The notes beneath the pieces are model-generated. The model ran no database searches. It had not been told where the DNA came from and was given only the letters and a program-made list of their open reading frames with translations. Shown here piece after piece: positions 16,687-25,800 of a stretch of DNA of 64,000 nt. Position 1 is the first letter of the stretch; each line of letters starts with the position of its first letter. The stretch is from Actinorhabdospora filicis (GTDB lineage Bacteria > Actinomycetota > Actinomycetes > Mycobacteriales > Micromonosporaceae), in the NCBI RefSeq assembly GCF_030269765.1, contig NZ_BSTX01000003.1, forward strand, positions 558,001 to 622,000, read 5' to 3'. A program made the translations under genes and the position numbers.

Positions 16687-17562
16687 ATGCGAAACGTCCA
16701 CAGTCGCGTCATCGACGCGCCCGCCCATGTCATCGACGGTCTGCTGGCCGGGCTCGCCACTCGGGAGGACCGGGTTTGGCCTTCGCCGCGGTGGTGGCCG
16801 ATTCGCTTCGACGGGCCCGTCGTGCCGGGGGCGCGTGGGGGGCACGGTCCGGTTCGTTACGCCGTGGAGGACGTGGGTGTGGGGCGGGTGCGGTTCCGTT
16901 TCGATCCGCGGATCGGGCTCAGGGGGTATCACGAGTTCACGCGGGCCGAGGACGGTGGGGGCCGGACGGTCGTCACGCACGTCCTCGAAGGCCGCGCGAG
17001 TGGGTGGATGCGGGTGTTGTGGCCGCTGATGGTGCGGTGGTGCCACGACGAGCTGACCGAGGACGCCCTCGACAATCTCGAAGCCGCCGCCACCGGACGT
17101 CTCGGCGCGCCCCGGCGCGGGAAGGCGTGGGCGAGGTTGTGGCGGCGGTTCCTCTACGACCGGCCGAAGCGCTTGGACGCCATTCCGGAGGCGGCGCGGC
17201 TCGCCCATGGCGCCTTCGAGAAGCCCGACTACTGGGACTCCTTCGCGATCCCGCTGCGGCCTGGTCTGCCGCGTGATCCGGGGGAGTGGGCGGGCGCGAT
17301 CTTCTTCCACAAGCCGTTCTCCGGCTACGGCAGCGCCGACGGGGAGGCGCTGATCGGTGATGTGAAGCCGGTCGACTTCCGGGTCTCGATCCTGGTGGAG
17401 GACGAGCGGCTGGTCATGTCGACGGTGGTGCGGTTGCGGGGGCCGGGGGAGCGGCTGTACTTCCGGGGTGTGCTGCTGATGCACCGGACGTTCGTGAAGT
17501 TCATGCTGCGGCGGGCGGTGCGCCGTGCGGGGCTGGCGCCGCGCGGCACACTGGTCGGGTGA
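16687..17562 (+). CDS. SRPBCC-like / DUF2867 two-domain protein
   Basis: 291 residues. The first ~135 residues look like an SRPBCC (START-like) ligand-binding domain: HSRVIDAPAHVIDGLL at the start and later a RVRFRFDPRIGLRGYHEF strand-turn pattern and a long helix. The rest (from about KRLDAIPEAARL) matches DUF2867, with DYWDSFAIPL, DPGEWAGAIFFHKP and DFRVSILVEDERLVMSTVV. Function unknown; a small-ligand-binding role is an inference from the fold. ATG at 16687 with GGAGG before it. Controlled by the divergent TetR; overlaps the next gene by four bases. Confidence 0.7.
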   Translation: MRNVHSRVIDAPAHVIDGLLAGLATREDRVWPSPRWWPIRFDGPVVPGARGGHGPVRYAVEDVGVGRVRFRFDPRIGLRGYHEFTRAEDGGGRTVVTHVLEGRASGWMRVLWPLMVRWCHDELTEDALDNLEAAATGRLGAPRRGKAWARLWRRFLYDRPKRLDAIPEAARLAHGAFEKPDYWDSFAIPLRPGLPRDPGEWAGAIFFHKPFSGYGSADGEALIGDVKPVDFRVSILVEDERLVMSTVVRLRGPGERLYFRGVLLMHRTFVKFMLRRAVRRAGLAPRGTLVG

Positions 17563-17888
17563 GCGATGAACTCCCCGACTACGCCGACCGCGTCCTGGAG
17601 GTCGCCGAGCTGATCCCGCCGGGGAAGGTGATGACCTACGGGGACGTCGCCGACCTGCTGGGGCAGGGCGGGCCGCGCCAGGTGGGGCGGGTGATGGCCG
17701 TCTACGGCGGGTCCGTGCCGTGGTGGCGGGTGACGCGCGCGGACGGGACGCTCCTGCCCGGCCACGAGCAGCGCGCCCTCGCCCACTACCGGGAGGAGGG
17801 CACGCCGCTGCGGTACGCCGGCGACCAGTCGACGGGGCACATGCCGAAGGTCGACATGCGCAAGGCACGCTGGTCGTCTACAGAGTGA
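17559..17888 (+). CDS. MGMT-family alkyltransferase-like (ATL) protein
   Basis: 109 residues, the MGMT C-terminal fold alone. It carries a GKVMTYGDVADLLG helix-turn-helix segment, a GGPRQVGRVMAVYGG arginine-finger segment and PWWRV in place of the PCHRV active site, so the methyl-accepting Cys is replaced by Trp, the hallmark of alkyltransferase-like proteins. Family members flag bulky O6-alkylguanine lesions to nucleotide excision repair instead of transferring the group. Its GTG overlaps the upstream stop (GTGA), coupling it to the DUF2867 gene. The 3' end overlaps the convergent ABC gene by 11 bases. Confidence 0.9.
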   Translation: MSDELPDYADRVLEVAELIPPGKVMTYGDVADLLGQGGPRQVGRVMAVYGGSVPWWRVTRADGTLLPGHEQRALAHYREEGTPLRYAGDQSTGHMPKVDMRKARWSSTE

Positions 17889-19413
17889 CCACCCGGTCGG
17901 CGCGCGCCAGCGCGTACGGGTTGTGGCTGACGGCGAGGACGGTGCGCTCGCCGTCGAGAAGACGGTCCCACAGGTCGCGGGCGGTGACGGCGTCCAGCGC
18001 GCTGTCCACGTCGTCGAGGACCAGCAGGCGGGGGGCGCGGGCGAGCGCGCGGGCCAGCGCGAGCCGCTGCGCCTGGCCGCCGGACAGGCGCCGCCCGCCG
18101 GAGCCGATCCGGGTTTCGGGCGGGGTCTCCAGGACGGCGGTCGCCGCGGCGGTGGTGATGTCGCCGTCGGCGCCGAGGGCGATGTTCTCGGCGACGGTGC
18201 CGGTGAACAGGTGCGGCGCCTGCGGGACGTAGCCGGCCAGCGGCGCCTCCAGCCGCCCGGCGGGCACGCCGTTCCAGCGCACCTCGCCTTCGTGGGGGAC
18301 CAGGCCGAGCGCGGCGCGCAGGGCGGTGGTCTTGCCGGAGCCGACCGGGCCGGTCAGGACGGTGAGGGTGCCGGGTGCCAGGCGCAGCGCGAGGCCGGGC
18401 AGGTCGATCTCCACCGACTCCAGCGGGGCGGCGGCGCCGATCGGCTCGACCGGCGGGAGGGGACCGGTGAGGTGGGTGGCGACGTGGCGGGTGACGGAGG
18501 CGTCGGAGAGCTCGCCGAGGCGTTTCGCCGAGACACCGGCCTGCCGGGCGCGGGCCGGGGCGAGGCCCGCAAGGAACACGAACTCGCCGAGGCTGCCGCC
18601 GAAGGCCAGCAGGAGCGCCATGTCGCCGACGCTCAAGGTGCCCGCCGCCATCGCGTGCGCCGACAGCATCATGATCGTGGCGCCGCTCAGGTTCATGGCC
18701 AGGTTGAGCGCGCCGGACTGGGCCTGCCCGAAGACGGCCTCCCGGACGGCGGCGCGCTCGCGCCCGCGGTTCAGGCCGCGCAGGCGCGCCACGGCGTGCC
18801 CGGTGTGGCCGAGCGCCTTGAGGGTGGCCGCGGCCCGCACCGATTCGCCGATCATCGCGCTGACCTCCGCCGAGGTCTCGCGGGCCGCCCGGCGCAGGCG
18901 GCCGACGGTGGTGTCCAGGACGGCGGCGAGGACCACGGCCAGCACGAACGGCACGACCACGCCGATCGCCACGAGGGGGCTGATCCAGAGCATCGCGGCC
19001 AGCATCGGCAGTCCGATGGCGGCGCGGCTGAGGCTGCTGGCGGCCCACAGGGGGAAGACGCGCAGTTCGTCGACGTCGCCGCCGAAGCGCTCCACGACGT
19101 CGGCGGGCGGCGGGGTGCGGCGGCGCAGGATTCCGGCGAGGGCGTTGAGGCGCAGGCCCTGCGCGGTGTCCTCGCCGAAGCGGGTCTCCAGGCGGCCCAT
19201 GATCACGTCGCTCCAGATCACCGTCTGGGTGAGGAACGCTCCGGCCAGCAGCGCCAGGAGCGGCCACAGGGGGAGTCCGCCGCCGAGCCGGTCGAAGACG
19301 AGTTTGAGCAGGAGCCCGGCGGCGATCAGCGCCAGCCGCGAGGTGATCCACACGGCGGTCAGCAGCGCGAAGTAGCCCTTGCGGGCGGTGAAGATCTCCC
19401 GGACGCGGTTCAT
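17878..19413 (-). CDS. ABC exporter subunit (fused TMD-NBD), degenerate ATPase site partner
   Basis: 511 residues: a six-segment membrane domain (~1-290) followed by a nucleotide-binding domain. Walker A is GPVGSGKTTALR, the signature is a canonical LSGGQAQRLALARAL, and Walker B is LLVLDDVDSALD, where the catalytic Glu is replaced by Asp; the switch His is present (AVSHN). Its ATG overlaps the end of the gene at 19410 by four bases. Together they look like a heterodimeric type IV exporter with one consensus and one degenerate site. Substrate unknown (drugs, lipids or peptides are possible). Confidence 0.88.
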   Translation of the reverse strand: MNRVREIFTARKGYFALLTAVWITSRLALIAAGLLLKLVFDRLGGGLPLWPLLALLAGAFLTQTVIWSDVIMGRLETRFGEDTAQGLRLNALAGILRRRTPPPADVVERFGGDVDELRVFPLWAASSLSRAAIGLPMLAAMLWISPLVAIGVVVPFVLAVVLAAVLDTTVGRLRRAARETSAEVSAMIGESVRAAATLKALGHTGHAVARLRGLNRGRERAAVREAVFGQAQSGALNLAMNLSGATIMMLSAHAMAAGTLSVGDMALLLAFGGSLGEFVFLAGLAPARARQAGVSAKRLGELSDASVTRHVATHLTGPLPPVEPIGAAAPLESVEIDLPGLALRLAPGTLTVLTGPVGSGKTTALRAALGLVPHEGEVRWNGVPAGRLEAPLAGYVPQAPHLFTGTVAENIALGADGDITTAAATAVLETPPETRIGSGGRRLSGGQAQRLALARALARAPRLLVLDDVDSALDAVTARDLWDRLLDGERTVLAVSHNPYALARADRVVTL

Positions 19414-21092
19414 CGGCCGGCCTCCAGGGCGTGGGCGAGGAGGGAGCCGCCGGTGGCGGCCAGGTCGGCGAAGGAGCCGCGCTCGGCGACGCGCCCATCG
19501 GCGATGACGGCGACCTCGTCGGCGCCGGCGACGGTGTCGAGGCGGTGGGCGATGACGATGGCGGTGCGGCCCGCGGTCAGCCGGTCCATCGCGGCGGCCA
19601 CCGCCGCGCGGTCGCCGGGGGCGATGCGCGAGGACGCCTCGTCGAGCACCACCAGCCCGGGGTCGCGCAGCAGCACCCGCGCCGCCGCGAGGAGCTGCTC
19701 CTCACCGGCCGACAGGCCCGCCGCGGCGCCCAGGACGGTGTCCAGGCCGTCCGGGAGCGCCGCCAGCCACCCGCCGAGCCCGACCTCCTCCAGTGCGGCC
19801 ACCACGTCGGCGTCGGCCACGTCCGGGTCGAAGAGGGTGAGGTTGTCGCGGACCGGGAGGGCCATCACCCGCACCTCCTGGGTGACGTAGCCGATCGAGG
19901 CCCGCAGCGACTCCGGCTCGGCCTCGCGGGTGTCGACGCCGCCGAGCCGGACGGCTCCGGCGCCGGGGAGCAGCGCCCGGGTGACCAGCCGCGCGATCGT
20001 GGTCTTGCCCCCGCCGCTCACGCCCACCAGCGCCAGCGTCGACCCGGCGGGCACCGACAGGGACAGCCCGCGCAGGACCGGCGCGTCGGCGTAGGCGAAG
20101 TCCACCGCGTCCAGCTCCACCGACAGGGCGCCGGAGGGCAGCGGCGTGGTCCCCGGGGCGATGGACGGCCGCTCCGCCAGCAGCTCCCGGCAGCGCCGGA
20201 TCGCCGCGAGCGCCTCGTCCACCTGGGACATCTGCCCGGCGACGATCATCAGCGGCATCCGGGTCAGCGTCAGGTACGCCAGGACCGCGTAGACCTCGCC
20301 GAGGCTGATCGCCCCCGCCCGGTGCAGGACCACGGCCGCCGCCAGGCCGCCGACGGTGCCGATCCAGGCCATGTGCTGCGCGGCGCGCGGCCAGCGGACC
20401 TGCGTCAGCGCCGAGAGCCGCCGCGCCCGGTACAGCTCCCGGCCGCGGATCACCAGGCCCCGCAGGACGTGTGCGGTGGCGCCGTTGGCGGTGACGTCCT
20501 CGGCGCCGCGCACGTGCTCCTCGACGTAGCCGCCGATCCCGGCGGCCAGGCGCGCGGCCTCGGCGGTGACCGTCACCGCCGCGCCGATCGTGCGCCGCAC
20601 CATCGCCAGGCCCGAGGCGAACAGCAGCGCGCAGCCCAGCCCGACACGCCAGTCGATGAGCCACACCATCGCGCAGACCCCGGTCAGCAGCAGGGCGTTG
20701 ACCGCCACCAGCAGGATCAGCCGCGAGGCCAGCCCGGCCAGTTTGCCGGTGTCGCCGTCGATCCGGGAGATCAGCTCGCCGGGGGAGTGCCGGGCGTGGA
20801 AGTCCAGGTCGGCGTCGAGGCAGTGCCGCAGCAGGTCCTCGCGCAGCGCGTTCGTCGCGCGCCAGGCGAGCCGGCCACCGGCGGCCTCGGCGGCCACCGT
20901 CGCGGCCGTGCCGCCCAGCACGACCAGCGCCAGCAGCGAACCGGTGGACACCGGCGCCGCGCCACCGGCCACGGCGTCGACGAAGGAACCCAGCAGCCCG
21001 GGACCGGCCAGCCCGGCGGCGGTCTGGGCGAGCAGCAGGACGGCCACCGCGAGCGCGAGCGGCCAATGGGGACGGACGTGGCGGAGCAGCAA
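19410..21092 (-). CDS. ABC exporter subunit (fused TMD-NBD)
   Basis: 560 residues, first gene of the two-gene exporter operon. Six membrane segments, including an early LALAVAVLLLAQTAAGLAG, then an NBD with Walker A GVSGGGKTT, Walker B LVVLDEASS with the normal Glu, H-loop VIAHRLDT, but a poor signature LSAGEEQLLAAARVLL. The degenerate signature pairs in a heterodimer with the Asp-type Walker B of its partner, giving a single hydrolysing site. TTG start with GGAGG seven bases upstream. Divergent from the DUF2254 gene across 218 bases. Confidence 0.88.
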   Translation of the reverse strand: MLLRHVRPHWPLALAVAVLLLAQTAAGLAGPGLLGSFVDAVAGGAAPVSTGSLLALVVLGGTAATVAAEAAGGRLAWRATNALREDLLRHCLDADLDFHARHSPGELISRIDGDTGKLAGLASRLILLVAVNALLLTGVCAMVWLIDWRVGLGCALLFASGLAMVRRTIGAAVTVTAEAARLAAGIGGYVEEHVRGAEDVTANGATAHVLRGLVIRGRELYRARRLSALTQVRWPRAAQHMAWIGTVGGLAAAVVLHRAGAISLGEVYAVLAYLTLTRMPLMIVAGQMSQVDEALAAIRRCRELLAERPSIAPGTTPLPSGALSVELDAVDFAYADAPVLRGLSLSVPAGSTLALVGVSGGGKTTIARLVTRALLPGAGAVRLGGVDTREAEPESLRASIGYVTQEVRVMALPVRDNLTLFDPDVADADVVAALEEVGLGGWLAALPDGLDTVLGAAAGLSAGEEQLLAAARVLLRDPGLVVLDEASSRIAPGDRAAVAAAMDRLTAGRTAIVIAHRLDTVAGADEVAVIADGRVAERGSFADLAATGGSLLAHALEAGR

Positions 21093-21310
21093 GAATCCTC
21101 CGGAAGAAGGGCACGGTGATCCGCACGCGATATGCGCGTGTGGGCGAAGAAGAGTTGAACCGGCCTCACAGTAGCCCGCTGAGCTGCGAAAACACAGCCT
21201 GTCATTTCGCCGGTCCCGCTGATATGGTTGCCGAAGAGGGGGATTTCCGGGCTCCCTTTTTCTGCGCCCTTTCCCCCGCCCCGCCGCCGTTTTCGCCCTA
21301 ATCTGCGATC

Positions 21311-22600
21311 ATGGCCCCACGTCCCCGGCGTCCTCGCTCGACGATCCGCGAGCACCTGCGCGACACCCTCTGGTTCGCGCCGCTGGCCGCGATGGCCGCC
21401 GCCTGGTTCGCCGCGGTCTTCTCGGTGGCCATGGACTCGGTGATCGTGGAAGCCGTCCGCGACGCCGAACCCGACTACGTGGCGAGCCTGACGGCCTTCA
21501 CCTCGGCGGCCAAGGGCATCATCTCGGCGGTCACCTCGGCGATGCTGACCTTCGTCGGCGTGGTCTTCTCCATCAGCCTGGTCGCGCTGCAGATGGCCTC
21601 CAGCCAGTTCTCGCCGCGCGTGCTGCGCCTCTACGTGCGCAGCCGCATCACCAAGGCCACCCTGGCGATCTTCCTGGCCACCTTCGTCTTCGCGCTGAAC
21701 GTGCAGCTCGGCTACGACGACACCCCCGGCGACGAGGTCACCTCCGTGCCGCTGTTCTCGGCGGCGGTGGCGCTGCTGCTGGTGCACGTCAGCCTGGTGC
21801 TGTTCGTGCTCTACGTGAACTCGACCCTGCGGCTGATGCGGGTCACCTTCGTCATGGAGCGCATCGTCGCCGAGACCATGCGCACCCTGCGCCACTGGAA
21901 CGCCCAGACCCCGCCGGACGGGCCGCTGCCCGAGCCGGTCACCGTCGTCGGCCACGACCGCCGCTCCGGCGCGCTGCGGGACGTGAACCTGTCCCGCCTC
22001 ATCCGCATCGCCCGCCGGTACGGCGTGGTCGTCGAGGTCGTGCCCGAGGTCGGCGACTTCCTCACCACCGGGACGCCGGTCTTCCGCGTCCACGGGACGC
22101 GCGTGCCGCCCGCCCGCCGCCTCACCGGCTGCCTGTCGGTGGGCGCCGAGCGCAGCATGCACCAGGACGTCGGCTTCGGCCTGCGCCAGCTGTCCGACAT
22201 CGCCATCCGCGCGCTGTCCCCGGCGGTCAACGACCCGACCACCGCCGTCACCGCCATCGACCGGCTCCAGCAGATCCTGGCCGTGGTGGCCACCGAACCC
22301 GACTCCGACACCGCCTGGCTCGACCGGCGCGGCGCCCTGCGCGTGGTCATGCCCGAACCGGGTTTCGCCGGGATGGTCGCGCAGGCCTTCACCGAGATCC
22401 GGCTGTGCGGGCGCGGGCAGCCGCAGGTCACCCGCCGCCTCGTCGCCGCCCTCGACGACCTGGAGGCGCTGGCCGCCGGCGAGCACCGCGAACCCCTGCG
22501 GGAGCAGCGCCGCCTGCTCACCGCCGACGTCCTGGCCAGTGTGGACGCCCCCGGCGAGCAGGTCTTCGCGCTGCGGCCCGACCGGCAGGGGATCAGCTGA
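21311..22600 (+). CDS. DUF2254 family membrane protein
   Basis: 429 residues. About four membrane segments in the first 190 residues (WFAPLAAMAAAWFAAVFSVAM, AMLTFVGVVFSISLVALQM, LAIFLATFVFALNV, VALLLVHVSLVLFVLYV), then a soluble domain with LSDIAIRALSPAVNDPTTAVTAIDRLQ, a strong DUF2254 signature. The role of the family is unknown; they are widespread in Actinobacteria and Proteobacteria. ATG at 21311. Its last eight bases overlap the convergent ABA4-like gene. Confidence 0.9.
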   Translation: MAPRPRRPRSTIREHLRDTLWFAPLAAMAAAWFAAVFSVAMDSVIVEAVRDAEPDYVASLTAFTSAAKGIISAVTSAMLTFVGVVFSISLVALQMASSQFSPRVLRLYVRSRITKATLAIFLATFVFALNVQLGYDDTPGDEVTSVPLFSAAVALLLVHVSLVLFVLYVNSTLRLMRVTFVMERIVAETMRTLRHWNAQTPPDGPLPEPVTVVGHDRRSGALRDVNLSRLIRIARRYGVVVEVVPEVGDFLTTGTPVFRVHGTRVPPARRLTGCLSVGAERSMHQDVGFGLRQLSDIAIRALSPAVNDPTTAVTAIDRLQQILAVVATEPDSDTAWLDRRGALRVVMPEPGFAGMVAQAFTEIRLCGRGQPQVTRRLVAALDDLEALAAGEHREPLREQRRLLTADVLASVDAPGEQVFALRPDRQGIS

Positions 22601-23027
22601 CCTGGCGCGGCTTCCAGAACGGCAGGTAGCGCACCGCCAGGTAGGCCAGCAGCCCCAGCGGCCCGAACATGATGGTCAGCAGCAGGATCGGCGCCATCAG
22701 CAGGCCGTGGACGCCCCGCTCGCGCGAGTCGAGGTACATCCAGCGCCCGGCGAACAGGTCGAAGGCGATGAAGTGCGCCCAGGCCAGCGCGGTCCCGGTG
22801 GGCTGGGCGAGCAGCTCGCCGATGCCGCCGATGCTGGGACTGGCCAGCGGCGCCCACAGCTCGGCGAGGCGGGGGATGGCCAGGACGGCGTAGATGGCGG
22901 CCGCGGGCGCGGCGATCAGCGGCGAGCCGACGATCCTCCGCGTCCACTTCCAGCCGGGGAACAGGATCATGAGCCCCCAGAAGGGGGCGGCGGTCAGGAA
23001 GACGACGCTGAACAGGGTCTCGGCCAT
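22593..23027 (-). CDS. ABA4-like (DUF4281) membrane protein
   Basis: 144 residues with four membrane segments. The conserved features are W-G-L-M-I-x-FPGW after helix 1, a TALAWAHFIAFDLFAGRWMYLDSRERG stretch (long, WxHxxAFDLFxGRWxxxD core) and the GLLAYLAVR end. The family includes plant ABA4 needed for neoxanthin formation; bacterial members are of unknown function, often near carotenoid or lipid genes, but none is seen here. Divergent from the Pr6Pr gene with an inverted repeat between them. Confidence 0.85.
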   Translation of the reverse strand: MAETLFSVVFLTAAPFWGLMILFPGWKWTRRIVGSPLIAAPAAAIYAVLAIPRLAELWAPLASPSIGGIGELLAQPTGTALAWAHFIAFDLFAGRWMYLDSRERGVHGLLMAPILLLTIMFGPLGLLAYLAVRYLPFWKPRQVS

Positions 23028-23055
23028 CGGGGGCTCCAGGGGGAGAGACGTGGTT

Positions 23056-23083
23056 ATGGATAACGATACTACCCACTATCCAT
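23056..23083. promoter_or_regulatory. Inverted repeat between ABA4-like and Pr6Pr genes
   Basis: ATGGATA (23056-23062) and its exact complement TATCCAT (23077-23083) are separated by 14 bases in the 123-base divergent gap. Could be an operator or a pair of divergent -10 elements. The same TATCCATTG half-site appears upstream of the secreted repeat protein at 6307-6315. Confidence 0.35.
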
Positions 23084-23150
23084 TGGATCTCGGGTGCCCG
23101 AACGGTTACGGTGAGTGCTCTACTGGGGACCGTACGGAGTGGAGTGGGGC

Positions 23151-23831
23151 ATGTTCGGTCGGCGCTACCCGGGACGGTTCATCGCCGCCCACCGGACGAT
23201 CTTCGGACTGCTGACGCTGGGGGCCGTGGTGTGGCACCTGGTGCGCGCCACCGGTACCGACGACGCCTTCAACCCCGTCAACTATCTCTCCTACTTCACC
23301 ATCCAGAGCAACATCATCGGCGGCGCCGTCCTGCTGTGGGGCGCCGTCCGGTACTGGCGGGGACGCGCCGAGACCGCCGCCTTCGGCTCGCTGCGTGGGG
23401 CCGCCGCGCTGTACCTGGCCACCACCGGCGTGGTCTACCACGTCCTGCTGGCCGACGTGGACGCCGTGAACGGCTCCACCCCCGGCGTCCTCAACCTGAT
23501 CTGGCACACCCTCCTGCCGCTGGTGATCGTCCTCGACTGGCTGGTCTGGCCGCCGAAGCTCCCACCCGCCTACCGCGACATCCCCGTCTGGCTGATCTAC
23601 CCGCTCGTCTACGGCGTCTACACGCTGGTGCGCGGGCCCGTCGCGGACTGGTACCCGTACCCGTTCATCGACCCGCGCCCGCACGGCTACGGGCACGTCG
23701 CCCTGATGTGCACCGGCGTGGCGGTGTGGTTCGTGGCCGCCGCGGCGGCCCTGGTGTGGGCCGCGCGGGCGATCACGGCGTCCCGAGCGCGGCGGAGCGC
23801 ACGTCCAGCGTCCCCAGGACCTGGTCGATGA
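23151..23831 (+). CDS. Pr6Pr family membrane protein
   Basis: About 226 residues with six membrane segments. Features of the Pr6Pr (FAR-17a/AIG1-like) group are YFTIQSNIIGG after helix 2, TGVVYHVLLADV, NLIWHTLLPLVIVLDWLVW and WLIYPLVYGVYTLVRG..WYPYPFID. Family function is unknown. ATG at 23151 preceded by GGAGTGG is preferred over an in-frame GTG at 23115. Its 3' end overlaps the convergent antiporter by 59 bases. Confidence 0.85.
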   Translation: MFGRRYPGRFIAAHRTIFGLLTLGAVVWHLVRATGTDDAFNPVNYLSYFTIQSNIIGGAVLLWGAVRYWRGRAETAAFGSLRGAAALYLATTGVVYHVLLADVDAVNGSTPGVLNLIWHTLLPLVIVLDWLVWPPKLPPAYRDIPVWLIYPLVYGVYTLVRGPVADWYPYPFIDPRPHGYGHVALMCTGVAVWFVAAAAALVWAARAITASRARRSARPASPGPGR

Positions 23832-25356
23832 CCACCGGGTCGTAGCCCGGCGAGCGGCGGGCGTCCACCAGCGCCGAACGGGCCGCCGACAGCAGGTGCC
23901 GCTCGGTGGCGCGGAGGTAGTCGCGCCGCTCGATGACGCGGCGGCGCTCCTCGCTCAGCTCGGCGTCGGGCAGGTCCTCCGGCGCCAGGAACAGCAGCTC
24001 GAAACGGGCGCGCATCCGGTCGCCGATCTCGCGGTCCAGGCCCTTCTCGCGGATGATCTCGTCGAGCGCGGCGAAGGCGGCGTCCTCGGCCACCGTGATC
24101 ACCTTCCGCAGCGCCGCCGCCTCGCGCTCGGCGTCGCGGCGCAGCCCGATGCGCGCGATGATCCACGGCAGCGTCAGGCCCTGCAGCAGCAGCGTCACCA
24201 CGACGACCACCATGGACACGAACAGGACCTGCGAGCGCCCCGGGAACGCGCTGCCGTCGTCCACCGTGAACGGCACCGCCAGCGCGGTGACGATGGTGAC
24301 CACGCCCCGCATGCCCGACCAGCCGGTGACCAGGGCCTCGCGCCAGTCGAAGGTCCGCCCGCGCCAGTTGAGGCCCCGCCGCGACATCAGCCAGCCGATG
24401 GTCATCCACAGCGCGCGCACGGCGATGACGGTGCCGCTGATCAGCAGCGCCTGGAGCAGCAGCGTGGCCGCCGAACCGCCGACGTCGCGCCACACGTTGA
24501 CCAGTTCCAGGCCGATCAGCCCGAAGGTCACCGCGGTGACCATCAGCTCGGTGACCTCCCAGAACGAGCCGCGGATCATCCGGCCCTCGATGTCGTCGGG
24601 ATCCTGCGACTTGGCGCCCAGGTAGAAGGCGGTGACCAGGACCGACAGGACACCCGAGGCGCCCAGCTCCTCGGCGGGCAGATAGGCCAGGTACGGGATG
24701 AGCAGGCTCAGCGCGGTGGTCAGGCGCGCGTCCGACAGGTGGTCCAGCAACAACTTCGCGGCGAAACCGATGAGCAGGCCCACCACGATCGCCGCCAGCG
24801 ACGAGTACGCGAACGACCCCACCGCGCCCCACACCGAGATCGAACCGGTCAGGACCCCGGCGATGGCGACCTGGTACAGCGTCAGCGCGGTGACGTCGTT
24901 GAACAGGCCCTCGCCCTCCAGGATCGTCACCGTCCGGCGCGGCAGGCCCAGCCGCCCGGCGATCGTGGTGACCGCGGCGGCGTCCGGCGGCGAGACGATC
25001 ACGCCGAGCACGATCGCCACGCCCACCGGCAGCACCGGGTGCACCGTCGCCGCGACCAGCGCCACCGCCGCCGTCGTCACGAAGACCAGGACCACCGCCA
25101 GCACCAGGATCGGCTGGTAGTTGTCGGCGAACTCCCGCCACGACGAGCGGCGCGCGGCGGCGTACAGCAGCGGCGGCAGCACCAGCGGCAGGATCAGCTC
25201 CGGCGGGACCGCCAGGTTCGGGATGAACGGCAGAACGCCCAGGAGCAGCCCGTAGAAGGTGGTGAGCACCGGCGCGGGCACGCGCAGCCGCTCGGCCAGC
25301 GGGATGAGCAGGATCCCGCCCAGGACCAGCAGGAACAGCAGGCTGAACTGCCCCAT
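23773..25356 (-). CDS. Na+/H+ antiporter (CPA1/NhaP type)
   Basis: 527 residues: ~12 membrane segments (to about residue 380), then a cytoplasmic tail of ~150 residues rich in charged helices. The ion-binding core shows VIVSPPDAAAVTTIAGRLGLPRR and GEGLFNDVTALTLYQVA, the latter containing the family's conserved ND (NxxD-like) acid. Exchanges cytoplasmic Na+ (or K+) for protons for pH and salt homeostasis. Lies one base after the SMR gene's stop, so the two form an operon of ion/drug exchange. Confidence 0.9.
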   Translation of the reverse strand: MGQFSLLFLLVLGGILLIPLAERLRVPAPVLTTFYGLLLGVLPFIPNLAVPPELILPLVLPPLLYAAARRSSWREFADNYQPILVLAVVLVFVTTAAVALVAATVHPVLPVGVAIVLGVIVSPPDAAAVTTIAGRLGLPRRTVTILEGEGLFNDVTALTLYQVAIAGVLTGSISVWGAVGSFAYSSLAAIVVGLLIGFAAKLLLDHLSDARLTTALSLLIPYLAYLPAEELGASGVLSVLVTAFYLGAKSQDPDDIEGRMIRGSFWEVTELMVTAVTFGLIGLELVNVWRDVGGSAATLLLQALLISGTVIAVRALWMTIGWLMSRRGLNWRGRTFDWREALVTGWSGMRGVVTIVTALAVPFTVDDGSAFPGRSQVLFVSMVVVVVTLLLQGLTLPWIIARIGLRRDAEREAAALRKVITVAEDAAFAALDEIIREKGLDREIGDRMRARFELLFLAPEDLPDAELSEERRRVIERRDYLRATERHLLSAARSALVDARRSPGYDPVVIDQVLGTLDVRSAALGTP

Positions 25357-25357
25357 G

Positions 25358-25672
25358 TCAGTGGAAGACCTTCAGGCCCACGACCCCGGCCACGATCAGC
25401 ACCAGGCACGTGATCCGCATGATGTTGTGGGACTCGCCCAGCCACACCATCCCGATGATCGCCGTACCGACCGCGCCGATGCCCGTCCACACCGCGTAAC
25501 CGGTGCCGACGGGGATGTCGCGCAGCGCCAGGCCCAGCCCCGCCATGCTCGCCAGCAGCGCCACACCGAAGACGACCGTCGGGGTGGGCCGGCTGAAGCC
25601 CTCCGACTTCTCCAACGCGACCGCCCACGCGGTCTCCAGGAAACCCGACAGGATCAGCAGCAGCCACGACAT
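25358..25672 (-). CDS. Small multidrug resistance (SugE/EmrE-type) transporter
   Basis: 104 residues, four membrane segments, the length of SMR proteins. The first helix carries the essential membrane Glu in SGFLETAWAVALEKSEGF; the AVALEKSEGF version is nearer the SugE/Gdx (guanidinium exporter) branch than EmrE. GTGYAVWTGIGAVGTAIIG forms the dimer-packing helix 3. Works as a dual-topology dimer, exporting cations for protons. First gene of the operon with the antiporter. I found no guanidine riboswitch in the short leader. Confidence 0.88.
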   Translation of the reverse strand: MSWLLLILSGFLETAWAVALEKSEGFSRPTPTVVFGVALLASMAGLGLALRDIPVGTGYAVWTGIGAVGTAIIGMVWLGESHNIMRITCLVLIVAGVVGLKVFH

Positions 25673-25800
25673 AGGGTCAGACTAGGACAGAACACCCGCC
25701 CGACCGGCGGGTTTGAAAGGCCTTCACCACCGCGCGGGCCGAGGTAGCGTCGCCTCGGAGGCGACGCGGGGGAGCGGTGCCCACGGGGGAGGAAACCACC

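Noticed and set aside
25673-25800. Guanidine riboswitch before the SMR gene
   Set aside because: The leader is too short and shows no conserved ykkC/guanidine-I structure.
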